A stretch of DNA of 20,276 nt. It comes from Bacteriovoracaceae bacterium. GTDB taxonomy: Bacteria > Bdellovibrionota > Bacteriovoracia > Bacteriovoracales > Bacteriovoracaceae. The stretch is from the NCBI GenBank assembly GCA_023954595.1, contig JAGSHJ010000012.1, forward strand, positions 1 through 20,276. The letters are read 5' to 3'. Positions within the stretch are counted from its first letter, which is position 1. Each line of letters starts with the position of its first letter. This document shows positions 6,426 to 13,940 of this stretch, one piece after another. The position numbers and the translations under genes are program-made. The notes under the pieces were generated by a model. It ran no database searches, was not told the DNA's origin, and saw only the letters and a program-made list of their open reading frames with translations.

Positions 6426-8516
6426 ATGAGTAAAAACCCTAAAAACACTTCCCTCGAGGAACAAAGCCTTCTTGTCGATACACAGAATGAGCTATTTTTA
6501 CAGATTTCATCTCTCGTTTTCGCTTCTTTGGATAAAGATGCTCTTTTAAATAAAGTGGCAACTTGCCTTACAAGAAAATTTTGTGATGGCGTATATATCA
6601 TTTTCCTAGGCCCTGGATCTACACTATCTCTAGAATACCTAGTTACACCTTCTGTTAGTAATAGGTTCAAACTTGATAAAAACACAAAAAGTTCACTCAT
6701 AACTCGCGATAACCAAATTGGCCCCGCAAATGTTATACGAATGGCACAGGCAGAGCTATTTAACCCACCTGAGAGTGATGGTTCAACTTTGGACTACTCT
6801 CACTTTCTGAGTAGTGTGCGAATGAGCTCCTCCATTTGTGTTCCACTAATAAGTAGGAATGAAATCATTGGCTGCATCGGTCTTTTACGAAGTAGCAGCA
6901 GCCAGGAGTTTGGCTTTGAAGAGCAAATCATTGCTGAAGAGGTCGTAAAACCAGTTGCAATGGGTCTTCAGAATGCAAGGTTTCACCAAAAGGTTATTGA
7001 ATCAGAGCAGAAATTGTCTGCAGTTACCAATATCGTTCCTACACCACTTGCTTATGTAAACGATGAGCAAATGTTAATTTTTGCTAATCCAGAATTCATG
7101 AGAACCTTTAGGCTTGCAGAGCGTGAGTGTGTAGGAAGATACACCTATGAAGTCTTCCCTCATGCAATTTGCGAACAATTAGAGAAAAGAGAGTCTCAAG
7201 TATTTGAAGGTATTGAGCAGATTTTCACTGTTCAATACGATTGCCCTGTAAAAGGCACACTAGACTTTGAAATAAAGCTAGTTCCAAAGCTAGACCAACA
7301 AACCAATACCAAATGGTATCTAGTATTCATTCAAGACTTAACAGAAATAAATAAAACTCATGCACTTTTGCAATCAAGCAAAGAAGAGGCCGAGGCCGCC
7401 AATATTGCAAAGACCAGATTTTTAGCAAATATGAGTCACGAAGTTAGAACACCCTTAGGCTCTATTATGGGCTTTGCAGAGATGATTGCCTTCTATGAAG
7501 ATGATGTGAAGTTATTAAAAGATCACGGCAAAAGGGTGCTAGGTTGCAGTAAACATCTACTTGAAATTATCAATGGTGTCCTAGACCTTGCAAAAATTGA
7601 AGCAGATAAAATGGAGCCAAGCCCAGAGTGCTTTGACTTAGGCCGTTTCTACAATAGCCTAGTAGATAGTTTTCCAGAGAACCAGGATGTAGCATTAATT
7701 TTTGAAAATAGTGCCAGCATTAATAGAACTATCGAAACTGACAGAAAGTTTTTACGCCAAATTCTTTTTAATATCATTGGTAATGCTATGAAGTTCACCG
7801 AAAAAGGTGAAGTTCGAGTTTCTGCTGAACTAATAAATAATGAGCAATTAGTGATCGAGGTTAAAGACTCAGGTCCAGGTATGCGCCAAGAGGAAGAGAA
7901 TAAGCTTTTCAAACCTTTCTCTCAGGCGGATGTCTCTAATGCAAGAAACCACGAAGGAACAGGTTTAGGCCTTGCCTTATCAAGAAGGCTTGCCAATATC
8001 CTAGGTGGCAATGTCACTCTTAAAAGTGCAGTCCCAGGAAAAGGATGTGTTTTTAAGATAGAGATCACAGTTGTTTGTCCTGAAGTTGAAAAAATCAATT
8101 TAAGCAGTGACGAATTAACAGGCCCTTCACAACTAGCTCACGAAGGCTTTTTAAAAGGCAAGAAAGTATATGTCGTTGACGACTGTGCGGACTTTAGGTT
8201 TTTACTGAGCTTCTATCTTGAAAGTGTTGGTGCTCTACCAAGTGCTTTCTCAACTCCAGAAGATGCCCTACAGGCACTTAACCCAGGTGTAGATGCAATC
8301 CTTCTTGATCTTCAAATGCCAGGAACAGATGGTTATAAGGCCAAAGAGTTGTTTAAGAGAAAAGGTTTTGTAGGCCCAATAATCGCCTGTAGTGCTAATG
8401 CAATGCAAGAGCATAGAGAGAACGCTCTCTCTAGTGACTTTTCAGACTATCTAACTAAGCCAATAGATCAAAAGTTATTAGTAGAAACACTTACAAGAAA
8501 CCTACCAGTAAATTAG
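6426..8516 (+). CDS. Soluble GAF-PAS hybrid histidine kinase with receiver domain
   Basis: Cytoplasmic signalling kinase of 696 residues without membrane segments or signal peptide. Domains in order: GAF-like sensor (about 25-185), PAS (about 192-305), HisKA dimerisation/phosphoacceptor with H338 in NMSHEVRTPLGS, and HATPase (about 425-550) with N453 in the N-box, D481 in DSGPGM and GTGLGLALS as G2 box. The receiver (about 580-690) has the acidic pair D585/D586, phosphoacceptor D628 in LLDLQMPG, the conserved hydroxyl residue in ACSANA and K678 in LTKP. All catalytic residues are present. No Hpt domain or response regulator lies nearby, so the phosphate must go elsewhere, or the receiver controls the kinase. 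The stop overlaps that of the convergent DUF2071-like gene by 3 bases. The stimulus is unknown. Confidence 0.93.
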   Translation: MSKNPKNTSLEEQSLLVDTQNELFLQISSLVFASLDKDALLNKVATCLTRKFCDGVYIIFLGPGSTLSLEYLVTPSVSNRFKLDKNTKSSLITRDNQIGPANVIRMAQAELFNPPESDGSTLDYSHFLSSVRMSSSICVPLISRNEIIGCIGLLRSSSSQEFGFEEQIIAEEVVKPVAMGLQNARFHQKVIESEQKLSAVTNIVPTPLAYVNDEQMLIFANPEFMRTFRLAERECVGRYTYEVFPHAICEQLEKRESQVFEGIEQIFTVQYDCPVKGTLDFEIKLVPKLDQQTNTKWYLVFIQDLTEINKTHALLQSSKEEAEAANIAKTRFLANMSHEVRTPLGSIMGFAEMIAFYEDDVKLLKDHGKRVLGCSKHLLEIINGVLDLAKIEADKMEPSPECFDLGRFYNSLVDSFPENQDVALIFENSASINRTIETDRKFLRQILFNIIGNAMKFTEKGEVRVSAELINNEQLVIEVKDSGPGMRQEEENKLFKPFSQADVSNARNHEGTGLGLALSRRLANILGGNVTLKSAVPGKGCVFKIEITVVCPEVEKINLSSDELTGPSQLAHEGFLKGKKVYVVDDCADFRFLLSFYLESVGALPSAFSTPEDALQALNPGVDAILLDLQMPGTDGYKAKELFKRKGFVGPIIACSANAMQEHRENALSSDFSDYLTKPIDQKLLVETLTRNLPVN

Positions 8517-9277
8517 ACACCTCCCAATAGTCCTTGAAGTGATGGGTGATGCGGATAATAAAGAGCATTCATCATTGGAACTACTAAAAAGCAATAGAAG
8601 CGCTCAAAGCTCTCCTGTTCTTTCAATAATCCAAGCTTAACCCAATAGTCACAGGTAAAGCTCAAAAGCTCTCCTTCCCACGCTCGAGGGCTTGTAAACT
8701 CTATAGTTTGCTCCCCTATTGCCCCAAGGCCTAAATTATATAAGTGCTGCGTTCTATTAAAAAAGAACTCTTCTTTATCCTTAGCATTTTCAAAGGGGTA
8801 TCCTCCCTTAGGTCTTCTTTTGGCCCTTGCTTCAAATTCAACTTTGCCGTGGGTTGATGAAGCTTTAAGATCATAAAGATCATAGCCACCATAATTATCG
8901 TTATGAATATTGATATTAATCTTTGCCTTCACCCCCTGACCTAGCGAGAGTTTTTCTGCAACAACTCCACTCCATGAACCTAATTCATCACTGAAGTGAA
9001 ACATGGACTTATGATTATTATTTGAAACAAAGCACTGATAAGAAACTTCAGGAAAGCTCAATGAGGGGACTTTAGTGATAGCTGGAGCTAATCCTTTATT
9101 CTTGTAGCTTGTCACAACGATCAGTGACAATTCCTCTCCACTGGAAGGGTCAACAAAGGATTCGGGCAAGAGATGCTTTGGAAGAACCCTTCTGAGCCTT
9201 CTAGTTGGTACTGCATGTGTGACATAGGCCAGATCTCTTATTTTAGAGCTGTAGGCGGCCAATTTTTTTAACTCCAT
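8513..9277 (-). CDS. DUF2071-like protein
   Basis: Uncharacterised soluble protein of 254 residues. The pattern (VPTRRLRRVLPKHLLPESF, then a strand LSLIVVTSYKN, FPEVSYQCFV and FHFSDELGSWSGVVAEKL) resembles DUF2071/YqjF-type proteins, which have an acetoacetate-decarboxylase-like barrel fold but no agreed function. The C-terminal third (FNRTQHLYNLGLGAIGEQTIEF, then FERFYCFLVVPMMNALYYPH) is consistent with such a barrel. The start is uncertain: ATG at 9277 or an in-frame GTG at 9304; neither has a Shine-Dalgarno sequence. The gene is divergent from the flavoprotein gene and ends inside the stop of the hybrid kinase gene. Family assignment is by eye and moderate. Confidence 0.55.
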   Translation of the reverse strand: MELKKLAAYSSKIRDLAYVTHAVPTRRLRRVLPKHLLPESFVDPSSGEELSLIVVTSYKNKGLAPAITKVPSLSFPEVSYQCFVSNNNHKSMFHFSDELGSWSGVVAEKLSLGQGVKAKININIHNDNYGGYDLYDLKASSTHGKVEFEARAKRRPKGGYPFENAKDKEEFFFNRTQHLYNLGLGAIGEQTIEFTSPRAWEGELLSFTCDYWVKLGLLKEQESFERFYCFLVVPMMNALYYPHHPSLQGLLGGV

Positions 9278-9321
9278 AATACGAACTAAGTCTGCAAAAT
9301 ACACACCATTGGAGGTATTTA

Positions 9322-9348
9322 ATGGCCAAATTTGTTAGACGGCCTTAA
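9322..9348 (+). other. Eight-codon mini-ORF with strong ribosome site ahead of the flavoprotein gene
   Basis: GGAGG (9311-9315) sits 6 bases before ATG 9322, which encodes MAKFVRRP and then TAA. The main gene's ATG at 9361 is in the same frame 12 bases after that stop and lacks its own Shine-Dalgarno sequence. This could be a leader peptide allowing re-initiation, or a chance site. Confidence 0.3.
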
Positions 9349-9360
9349 GATTTGCGGCCT

Positions 9361-10614
9361 ATGAGTAAAGATACAAAAGTTATTGTTATTATCGGAGGCG
9401 GAGCATCTGGCTTTTTCGCCGCAATTGAAGCTGCAAGCACTCTAAAGTCTCAGGGCATAGAGGGGGAAGTGCACATCTTCGAATCAGCACCTCGCTTTTT
9501 AAATAAAGTAAAAATCTCTGGTGGTGGTCGATGTAATGTTACTCATAATCAATTCGATACAACTCTTTTTTGCCAAAACTACCCAAGAGGCAAACATGAA
9601 CTACGCTCCCCGTTTACTAAGTTCCAAGCACTGGACACAGTAGAGTGGTTTAAAAAACGAAACGTAAAGCTTGTCGCAGAAGAAGATGGGAGAATGTTTC
9701 CTTCCACAAATAAATCAGACACGATTATTGAATGCTTTATGACTCAGGCACAAAGCTTAAACGTTGAACTTCACCCAAGATGTGGAGTTCAAAAGATCAC
9801 AAAACAAGACGGCCTATTTCATCTTGAAATTAAAAACTACAAACCAATTTCAGCTCATAAAGTTTTAATCGCTACAGGTAGTTCCAAGGCCGGATATACT
9901 CTTGCGAGTTCTCTAGGCCATAAAATCACCGAGCTAGCACCTTCCCTATTTAGTTTTAAAATTAAAGATGCACTCTTTAGGGATCTCTCAGGAGTGAGCT
10001 TTCAGAATGCTATTTTAAGCTTAAAGGCAGATGGAAAAAAGTTCACTCAACAAGGCCCAACTCTTATTACCCACCATGGTCTCAGTGGTCCCGCAGTTTT
10101 AAAGCTCTCTGCATGGGCGGCAAGAGAGATGAAAAGAGACAACTACAAGGCACGCCTGCTTGTAAATTGGTCTGGCATTGATTCATTAGTCGAAATTACA
10201 AAAGCATACGACTTACTTAAAAATAAAAACCTCAATACTCTAATTAAAAATGCCTCACCAACATTTTTCACAAAACGTTTTTGGCATAATTTTCTAGACT
10301 ACGTTGGCATTGAGCAAGATCGTAAATGGTCGGAGTTATCAAAGAAGTCATTCAACAAATTAATCGAATACACAAAAGCAACACCACTTGATATCCAGGG
10401 ACAGAATCGTTTTAAAGACGAGTTTGTTGAGTGTGGTGGAGTTAAAGGCAAAGAAATAGACTTTAAGTCCATGCAAAGTAAAATCTGTGAAGGGCTTTTC
10501 TTCTCTGGTGAAATACTTGATATTGATGGAATAACCGGTGGCTTTAACTTTCAAAATGCTTGGACAACAGGTTATATCGCAGGTCAATCCATGGCCATGG
10601 ACACTCTTAGTTAA
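9361..10614 (+). CDS. BaiN/HI0933-family FAD-dependent oxidoreductase
   Basis: Flavoprotein of the HI0933/YhiN/BaiN family, 417 residues, typical length. The N-terminus carries the FAD-binding Rossmann motif VIIGGGASGFFAAIEAA and the family hallmark KISGGGRCNVTH (about 52-63). The middle has KVLIATGSSKAGYTLASSLGH and LSGVSF. The C-terminus has ECGGVKGKEID, then GLFFSGEILDIDGITGGFN, the second FAD-contact block that closes with TGYIAGQSMA. Family members are annotated as NAD(P)/FAD-dependent oxidoreductases, with bile-acid (BaiN) or aminoacetone roles proposed; the true substrate here is unknown. A TTG at 9352 and the mini-ORF lie in frame upstream; I chose ATG 9361 because the Rossmann strand begins just after it. 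Its stop is 35 bases before the cardiolipin synthase gene. Confidence 0.9.
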   Translation: MSKDTKVIVIIGGGASGFFAAIEAASTLKSQGIEGEVHIFESAPRFLNKVKISGGGRCNVTHNQFDTTLFCQNYPRGKHELRSPFTKFQALDTVEWFKKRNVKLVAEEDGRMFPSTNKSDTIIECFMTQAQSLNVELHPRCGVQKITKQDGLFHLEIKNYKPISAHKVLIATGSSKAGYTLASSLGHKITELAPSLFSFKIKDALFRDLSGVSFQNAILSLKADGKKFTQQGPTLITHHGLSGPAVLKLSAWAAREMKRDNYKARLLVNWSGIDSLVEITKAYDLLKNKNLNTLIKNASPTFFTKRFWHNFLDYVGIEQDRKWSELSKKSFNKLIEYTKATPLDIQGQNRFKDEFVECGGVKGKEIDFKSMQSKICEGLFFSGEILDIDGITGGFNFQNAWTTGYIAGQSMAMDTLS

Positions 10615-10621
10615 TAAGCTA

Positions 10622-10642
10622 ACCTAGTAAACGAAACTAGGT
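10622..10642 (+). repeat. Hairpin just ahead of the cardiolipin synthase start
   Basis: ACCTAGT (10622-10628) and ACTAGGT (10636-10642) form a perfect 7-bp stem around the 7-base loop AAACGAA. It ends 7 bases before the ATG at 10650, and the only AGG-like ribosome site (in ACTAGGT) is buried in the right arm. There is no U-tract, so it is not a good terminator. Confidence 0.5.
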
Positions 10643-10649
10643 AGCATAA

Positions 10650-12098
10650 ATGGATTTTTCCCACCTTGCTAGATTATCTTTAGACAATGAAACATGGGCG
10701 ATCATCGCTTTTATCGTTGTTCAAACCCTTGCACTATTTGCTGCAGGCCACGCAATCTTATATAAACGTGATCCCCAAGCAAGTGCCAGCTGGGCAGGAC
10801 TTATTCTTTTAGCACCTGGCATAGGTATTATTTTATATTGGCTACTTGGAATTAACCGAACTAGGGCCAAGGCAATTAAGATATATAGGCCTACAAATCT
10901 GACTCCTGTAAAAAAGCTTGAAACCTACTCTACTGGAGCCCAAAACATCAAGGCCCTGGGTCAGCTGATTTCACAAGTGTCTAGAGCAAGCACACTTCGT
11001 GAAGGTAATATGATTCGTCCCCTTATAGATGGAGAGCAGGCCTTTCCAGAAATGATCAAGGCCATAAAAAAAGCGAAATCAACGATAGCCCTAAGCACCT
11101 ATATTTTTGATAACGACGACATTGGTAATAGCATCGCCAAGGAGTTAAAGAATGCTGCAAATAGAGGTGTCACTACAAAGGTACTAATAGATGGTGTAGG
11201 TGCTCGGTATTCCTTCCCGACAATTTTCAAAAAGCTAAAAGCACAAAACCTAAAGGCCAAAAGATTTCATAGTGTTTTGTGGCCATGGCGTTTTCACTAC
11301 GCTCAGCTTAGAAATCATAGAAAGCTTCTTATTATCGATGGTGAGCTTGGATTCTTTGGAGGCATGAATATCAGAGACGGCCATATGGTCAAGACAGCAA
11401 AAGAGAAAGATAAAACAAAAGACCTCCACTTCAAACTTAAAGGGCCAATACTCAAAGACCTGCATGATATTTTCGCCAATGACTGGTACCTGGCAAATAA
11501 AGAGAGATTACCAAAAGATAAGTGGAAGATTGATTTAAACCCTCATGGAAATGCCACGGCCCGCGTCCTACCGAATGGTCCCCACGAAAAATTTGATCAA
11601 CTAAGATGGACTCTTCTAGGTGCGATTTCTTGTGCTCAAAGCTCAATTGCCATCCTCACCCCATATTTTCTACCGGATGAGACTCTAATATCCGCACTTA
11701 GCACAGCTTCACTTCGAGGTGTAGCAGTTGATATTGTTATTCCAGAGAAGAACAACCACGCCCTTGTTCATTGGGCCTGCCTTGGCAATATCTCTCAGGT
11801 CTTGGTATCAGGCTGTAAGGTGTGGCTTGAGAAAGCACCTTTTGACCACTCTAAACTCATGATTATTGATGATAGCTGGTGCTTAATAGGCTCATCCAAT
11901 TGGGATGCACGCAGTTTTAGGCTTAACTTTGAGCTGAATATTGATTCAAACGATGCCCAATTATGCCAAGAAATGATAAAAATATTCCAATGCAAGAAAA
12001 AAGACGCAATTGCCCTGAAATTGGAATATCTACACTCTCTCAGTTTCCCTATTAGGTTCAGAAATGCATTTGCGAGGCTTTTAGGGCCATATTTATAG
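10650..12098 (+). CDS. cls: Cardiolipin synthase (phospholipase D family)
   Basis: Condenses two phosphatidylglycerol molecules (or PG with another lipid) to cardiolipin at the inner membrane. It has 482 residues, matching ClsA (486). Two N-terminal membrane segments (about 15-38 and 46-66) correspond to the PLDc_N region, including the PxASWAGLILLAPGIG stretch. Two catalytic HKD motifs follow: H223-x-K225-D230 in NHRKLLIIDGELGFFGGMN, and H400-x-K402-D407 in FDHSKLMIIDDSWCLIGSSN. The GSSNWDARSFRLNFELN tail is typical. The C-terminus ARLLGPYL is the usual Cls ending. It follows the flavoprotein gene by 35 bases and may share its transcript; a hairpin covers its weak ribosome site. Which of ClsA/B/C it equals cannot be settled, but the two-TM layout favours ClsA. 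Confidence 0.93.
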   Translation: MDFSHLARLSLDNETWAIIAFIVVQTLALFAAGHAILYKRDPQASASWAGLILLAPGIGIILYWLLGINRTRAKAIKIYRPTNLTPVKKLETYSTGAQNIKALGQLISQVSRASTLREGNMIRPLIDGEQAFPEMIKAIKKAKSTIALSTYIFDNDDIGNSIAKELKNAANRGVTTKVLIDGVGARYSFPTIFKKLKAQNLKAKRFHSVLWPWRFHYAQLRNHRKLLIIDGELGFFGGMNIRDGHMVKTAKEKDKTKDLHFKLKGPILKDLHDIFANDWYLANKERLPKDKWKIDLNPHGNATARVLPNGPHEKFDQLRWTLLGAISCAQSSIAILTPYFLPDETLISALSTASLRGVAVDIVIPEKNNHALVHWACLGNISQVLVSGCKVWLEKAPFDHSKLMIIDDSWCLIGSSNWDARSFRLNFELNIDSNDAQLCQEMIKIFQCKKKDAIALKLEYLHSLSFPIRFRNAFARLLGPYL

Positions 12099-12105
12099 AG
12101 TTGCT

Positions 12106-12134
12106 TTGACAAGGAATCATGATTCCCCTATCAA
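12106..12134 (+). promoter_or_regulatory. ilvE promoter with palindromic operator in the spacer
   Basis: Perfect -35 TTGACA (12106-12111), 17-base spacer, -10 TATCAA (12129-12134). The spacer contains the perfect 14-base palindrome GGAATCATGATTCC (12113-12126). Transcription would begin near 12141, just ahead of AAGAGG (12148-12153) and the ATG at 12159. The position between the two boxes is the usual place for a repressor site. Confidence 0.65.
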
Positions 12135-12158
12135 TAGATTCATAAAAAAGAGGCATTC

Positions 12159-13220
12159 ATGACAAAAATAACAGTTACAAAAGACATCGAGAATATTGTT
12201 GCTAATTACGCTTATGGCGAAGACATAGGCTTTGGAAAAACCCTAGCACCAGTAATGATTGAAATGAAGTATGCCAACGGAAGTTGGTCAGAACCAGAAT
12301 TCAAACCATATGGCCCACTACAAATTGATCCTGCTGCAAAAGTTCTTCATTACGCACAAGAAATATTTGAAGGTATGAAAGCTTACAAAAATGACAGCGA
12401 TGAAGTTTACTTGTTTCGCCCAGATGCAAACGCTAAACGCTTTAACGCATCGGCCATTAGAATGGCAATGCCTGAAGTTGATGTAGATACTTTCATCCAA
12501 ACAGTAACAACTTTTACAGACGTTATGTCTGAGCATGTTCCTAAAGGTATTAACAAGTCTCTGTATTTGAGACCATTTATGATTGCAACAGAGCCAACTC
12601 TTGGAGTTAAGGCCTCAACAGAGTATTCATACTTTGTAATTGGTTGTTTGGTTGAGAGATACTTCGCCAATCCAAGTGTTAAAGTAATGGTTGAACTTGA
12701 TAACTGTAGAGCGGCCCCTGGTGGAATTGGCTTTGCCAAAACAGGTGGAAACTATGGGGCAAGCCTTCAAGCTTACCAAAGAACACGAGATCATGATTGT
12801 GACCAAACTCTATGGCTTGATGCAATCAACAAAAAGTATGTTGAAGAACTCTCCGGTATGAACTTCTTCGCTGTTATCGGCGATGAGCTTGTTACACCGG
12901 AGTTAACTGATACTATTCTTGCTGGGATCACAAGAGACTCAATTTTAAAGATTGCAAAGAACTTTGGCCTAAAAGCAGTTGAGAAGAAAATTGATATCAA
13001 TGAACTCCTGGAAGCAATTGAGAAAGGTCAGTGTAGCGAGGCATTTGCTTGTGGAACTGCTTCAGTTCTAACCCCAATAGAATCCCTTGAGTTTAAAGAT
13101 AAAACGTATAAGCTTACCCACCCAGAAGGTAAAAAGAGTAAGGAAATCAAAGACTACTTCTTACGTCTTCAAAGAGGGCTTGAAACTGATGCCAACTCTT
13201 GGGCAATCAAGGTTAACTAG
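12159..13220 (+). CDS. ilvE: Branched-chain amino acid aminotransferase (class II type)
   Basis: PLP enzyme of fold type IV that transfers the amino group between glutamate and the keto acids of leucine, isoleucine and valine. It has 353 residues, like the BCAT II/eukaryotic-type group (about 350-365) rather than the 309-residue E. coli IlvE. Family marks: LHYAQEIFEGMKAYK (about 65-79), LFRPDANAKRFNASAIRM, YLRPFMIATEPTLGV, APGGIGFAKTGGNYGASL with the Schiff-base lysine K194, VEELSGMNFFAV, and ITRDSILKIAKNFG. FACGTASVLTPIESL near the C-terminus supplies the phosphate-binding threonine. It has its own promoter, an AAGAGG ribosome site and a downstream hairpin, so it is probably monocistronic. 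Confidence 0.95.
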   Translation: MTKITVTKDIENIVANYAYGEDIGFGKTLAPVMIEMKYANGSWSEPEFKPYGPLQIDPAAKVLHYAQEIFEGMKAYKNDSDEVYLFRPDANAKRFNASAIRMAMPEVDVDTFIQTVTTFTDVMSEHVPKGINKSLYLRPFMIATEPTLGVKASTEYSYFVIGCLVERYFANPSVKVMVELDNCRAAPGGIGFAKTGGNYGASLQAYQRTRDHDCDQTLWLDAINKKYVEELSGMNFFAVIGDELVTPELTDTILAGITRDSILKIAKNFGLKAVEKKIDINELLEAIEKGQCSEAFACGTASVLTPIESLEFKDKTYKLTHPEGKKSKEIKDYFLRLQRGLETDANSWAIKVN

Positions 13221-13253
13221 CTTAAATCAAACTAAATAAAGTCCATGTACAAC

Positions 13254-13273
13254 GGCCCTGGTTTACCAGGGCC
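13254..13273 (+). terminator. Terminator-like hairpin after ilvE
   Basis: GGCCCTGG (13254-13261), loop TTTA, CCAGGGCC (13266-13273): a perfect, GC-rich 8-bp stem 34 bases after the ilvE stop. It lacks the expected U-tract (followed by TTGATATC), so it may act as a bidirectional or non-canonical terminator. Confidence 0.6.
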
Positions 13274-13304
13274 TTGATATCCCCTATAGTATACTTATAA
13301 GTAT
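13274..13304 (+). promoter_or_regulatory. Promoter of the DUF3617 gene with palindrome over the -10
   Basis: TTGATA (13274-13279), 16-base spacer, TATAAG (13296-13301). The perfect 14-base palindrome ATACTTATAAGTAT (13291-13304) covers the -10 box, a position suited to a repressor, although AT-rich palindromes can also arise by chance. The ribosome site AGGAGAG follows before ATG 13323. Confidence 0.5.
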
Positions 13305-13322
13305 TCTATCAGGAGAGATTCA

Positions 13323-13835
13323 ATGAAATACCTAATTATCGCCTTCACCCTTCTAAGTTTTCAAGTTCAAGCTCAAGTTATTACTCCAGGTCTTTGGGAA
13401 GTTCAGACAGAGATTAAATATAATGGCGAAAAGGTAAATCCAATGAGTCAGTTGCAAAGTGCCATGAAGAACATGAGTCCTGAGCAAAAAAAGCAAATGA
13501 TGCAGGCAATGGGTGAATCTGGCCTTAATATTGGAAGCTCTGGGATCAAAACATGTATCACCAAAGAGATGGTCGAGAAGGCAGATTTTAAGGTTAAAGA
13601 AGAGGGGGATTGCACTACAAAAGTGGTAAAGAAGACCCCTAAACAGATTGTTTCAAATTTTACCTGTAAAGATGGCTCATCTGGTACATCTACAATCAAT
13701 ATTCAAAATAAAAGATCCTACACAGGTGAAATGGTCATGAAGGATAGCAAGGGCAAGAAAACAGATATGAGCTTTAAATCTAAATTTGTAAGTAAAAACT
13801 GTGGGAGTGTAGCTCCAGTAGGACTTAAGTCTTAA
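13323..13835 (+). CDS. Secreted DUF3617-family protein
   Basis: Small exported protein of 170 residues. A Sec signal peptide (about 1-18) with a Lys-containing start, a hydrophobic core (YLIIAFTLLSF) and an AQA-type cleavage site leaves a mature protein starting QVITPGLWEV, the 'PGLWE' opening of DUF3617. A Met/Gln-rich helix follows (about 40-66). Four cysteines after the signal peptide, in KTCITKEM, EGDCTTKV, NFTCKDG and KNCGS, fit the family's pairs and suggest periplasmic disulfides. DUF3617 function is not established. It is a stand-alone gene between two GGCC-cored hairpins, with its own promoter. Confidence 0.8.
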   Translation: MKYLIIAFTLLSFQVQAQVITPGLWEVQTEIKYNGEKVNPMSQLQSAMKNMSPEQKKQMMQAMGESGLNIGSSGIKTCITKEMVEKADFKVKEEGDCTTKVVKKTPKQIVSNFTCKDGSSGTSTINIQNKRSYTGEMVMKDSKGKKTDMSFKSKFVSKNCGSVAPVGLKS

Positions 13836-13847
13836 ATTCCATATAAT

Positions 13848-13869
13848 GCTGGCCTAATTCAAGGCCAGC
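13848..13869 (+). terminator. Terminator-like hairpin after the DUF3617 gene
   Basis: GCTGGCCT (13848-13855), loop AATTCA, AGGCCAGC (13862-13869): a perfect 8-bp stem starting 12 bases after the stop codon. As with the hairpin after ilvE, it is GGCC-cored and has no U-tract (followed by TATCTACC). Confidence 0.6.
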
Positions 13870-13924
13870 TATCTACCAATAAATTGTAATGTAACCATTT
13901 GAAATTTCATTTATATTCTCTAGG

Positions 13925-13933
13925 TGTTATACT
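13925..13933 (+). promoter_or_regulatory. Extended -10 promoter giving a probable leaderless transcript
   Basis: TGTTATACT is an extended -10 element (TG-N-TATACT, hexamer 13928-13933) without a convincing -35. The ATG at 13941 begins 8 bases after the hexamer, where transcription would start, and there is no Shine-Dalgarno sequence. Confidence 0.45.
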
Positions 13934-13940
13934 GTAATCC

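Noticed and set aside
9307..9309. ATG on the minus strand as start of the DUF2071-like gene
   Set aside because: It is out of frame with the gene; only GTG 9304 and ATG 9277 are in frame.
11795..12112. 105-residue frame antisense to the cardiolipin synthase gene, and similar antisense frames at 6410-6700, 12407-12739, 2430-2810 and 16152-16376
   Set aside because: Each lies opposite a well-recognised gene, has no family-like motifs or ribosome site, and is explained as a mirror of the coding strand.
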